Shown one piece after another: positions 5,217 through 5,316 of a DNA stretch of 5,316 nt; within the stretch, counting starts at the first letter, position 1, and each line of letters opens with the position of its first letter. The stretch spans positions 1-5,316 of the forward strand of contig JAKAAL010000378.1 of assembly GCA_021802375.1 (NCBI GenBank), read 5' to 3'. Under the pieces are notes generated by a model, which was not told the origin of the DNA, did not search any database, and was given only the letters and a program-made list of their open reading frames with translations. This stretch comes from Bacillota bacterium. GTDB lineage: Bacteria > Bacillota_E > Sulfobacillia > Sulfobacillales > Sulfobacillaceae. The position numbers and the translations under genes are program-made.

Positions 5217-5316
5217 TTATAGAGGATCTCCCTGAGAATGTGTGAGGAATTCTGAAGGAGTCCGGTAATCCAACGACTGATGAGGTCGTTGATGATTGTA
5301 GAACTCGAAGTATTGG
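5217..5316 (-). CDS. IS3-family transposase (OrfB, integrase core), C-terminal end only
   Basis: The last 32 codons of a leftward transposase whose start lies beyond the window edge, ending in TAA at 5219-5217. The sequence YFEFYNHQRPHQSLDYRTP is the standard C-terminal signature of the IS3-group DDE integrase core (rve domain), just after the catalytic glutamate region, which would be outside the window. It is followed by a short SEFLTHSQGDPL tail. The protein normally acts as an OrfAB frameshift fusion that cuts and joins IS ends. Whether this copy is intact cannot be judged from 100 bp. IS481-type transposases have a related signature but usually read WYNxxRPH, so IS3 is preferred. Confidence 0.85.
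   Translation of the reverse strand, partial: QYFEFYNHQRPHQSLDYRTPSEFLTHSQGDPL

Larger units (their letters stand above)
5137..5316 (-). mobile_element. End of an IS3-family insertion sequence (runs past the window)
   Basis: The terminal sequence reads TGGACCCCATTGTCAAGACA inward from 5137 and ends TCCA on the minus strand, matching the TG...CA ends of IS3-family elements. The transposase stop lies about 80 bp inside this end, a normal distance. The sequence is clearly richer in A and T than the fragment it interrupts. The other end and the target duplication are outside the window, so the boundary is predicted only from this single end. Confidence 0.65.

Noticed and set aside
1..5316. CRISPR array, tRNA or rRNA, phage attachment site
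   Set aside because: I saw no regularly spaced direct repeats, cloverleaf-like sequence, rRNA motif or duplicated att core on either strand.

Overview
The window is a mosaic accessory segment from a GC-rich Gram-negative bacterium, most likely a proteobacterium or a similar lineage. Three things point this way: a DotA/TraY-type conjugation gene remnant, GC-ending codons in the 3.7-5.1 kb part, and a RelE/HigB-plus-XRE toxin-antitoxin pair typical of such genomes. The species cannot be named from the sequence.

Layout. Bases 1-103 are a short AT-richer leader. Bases 104-3682 (+) hold a complete two-gene Gabija anti-phage operon: gajA (OLD-family ATPase with a TOPRIM nuclease domain) and, 3 nt later, gajB (UvrD/Rep-type superfamily 1 helicase started by TTG behind AGGAGG). 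Bases 3714-4085 (-) hold the 3' end of a DotA/TraY-family gene, a membrane component of type IVB (Dot/Icm, IncI-Tra-like) conjugation systems. Bases 4086-4836 (+) are a compact toxin-first type II toxin-antitoxin cassette: hairpin with T run, promoter containing a 15-bp operator palindrome, RelE/HigB-like toxin with little or no leader, and XRE antitoxin overlapping it by 20 nt. Bases 4839-4904 (-) hold a well-formed gene start that may be the other end of the broken tra gene. Bases 4901-5136 (-) are the 3' end of an unrecognised gene, cut by an IS3-family element that runs from about 5137 to the window edge, with its transposase C-terminus on the minus strand.

How it works together. GajA and GajB are expected to be co-translated and to form one antiviral complex: GajA cuts DNA when nucleotide levels fall, and GajB is an ATPase/helicase activated by DNA ends. 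The toxin-antitoxin pair is probably self-regulated and independent of Gabija. The tra pieces and the IS suggest that Gabija and the toxin-antitoxin pair were collected on a decaying conjugative plasmid or integrative element. Gabija is an established defence system, so I do not claim a new one. The more unusual points are the TTG start that fits gajA better, the FDRK motif in its TOPRIM domain, the toxin promoter whose start site falls at the toxin ATG, and the replacement of most of a DotA/TraY gene by the toxin-antitoxin cassette.
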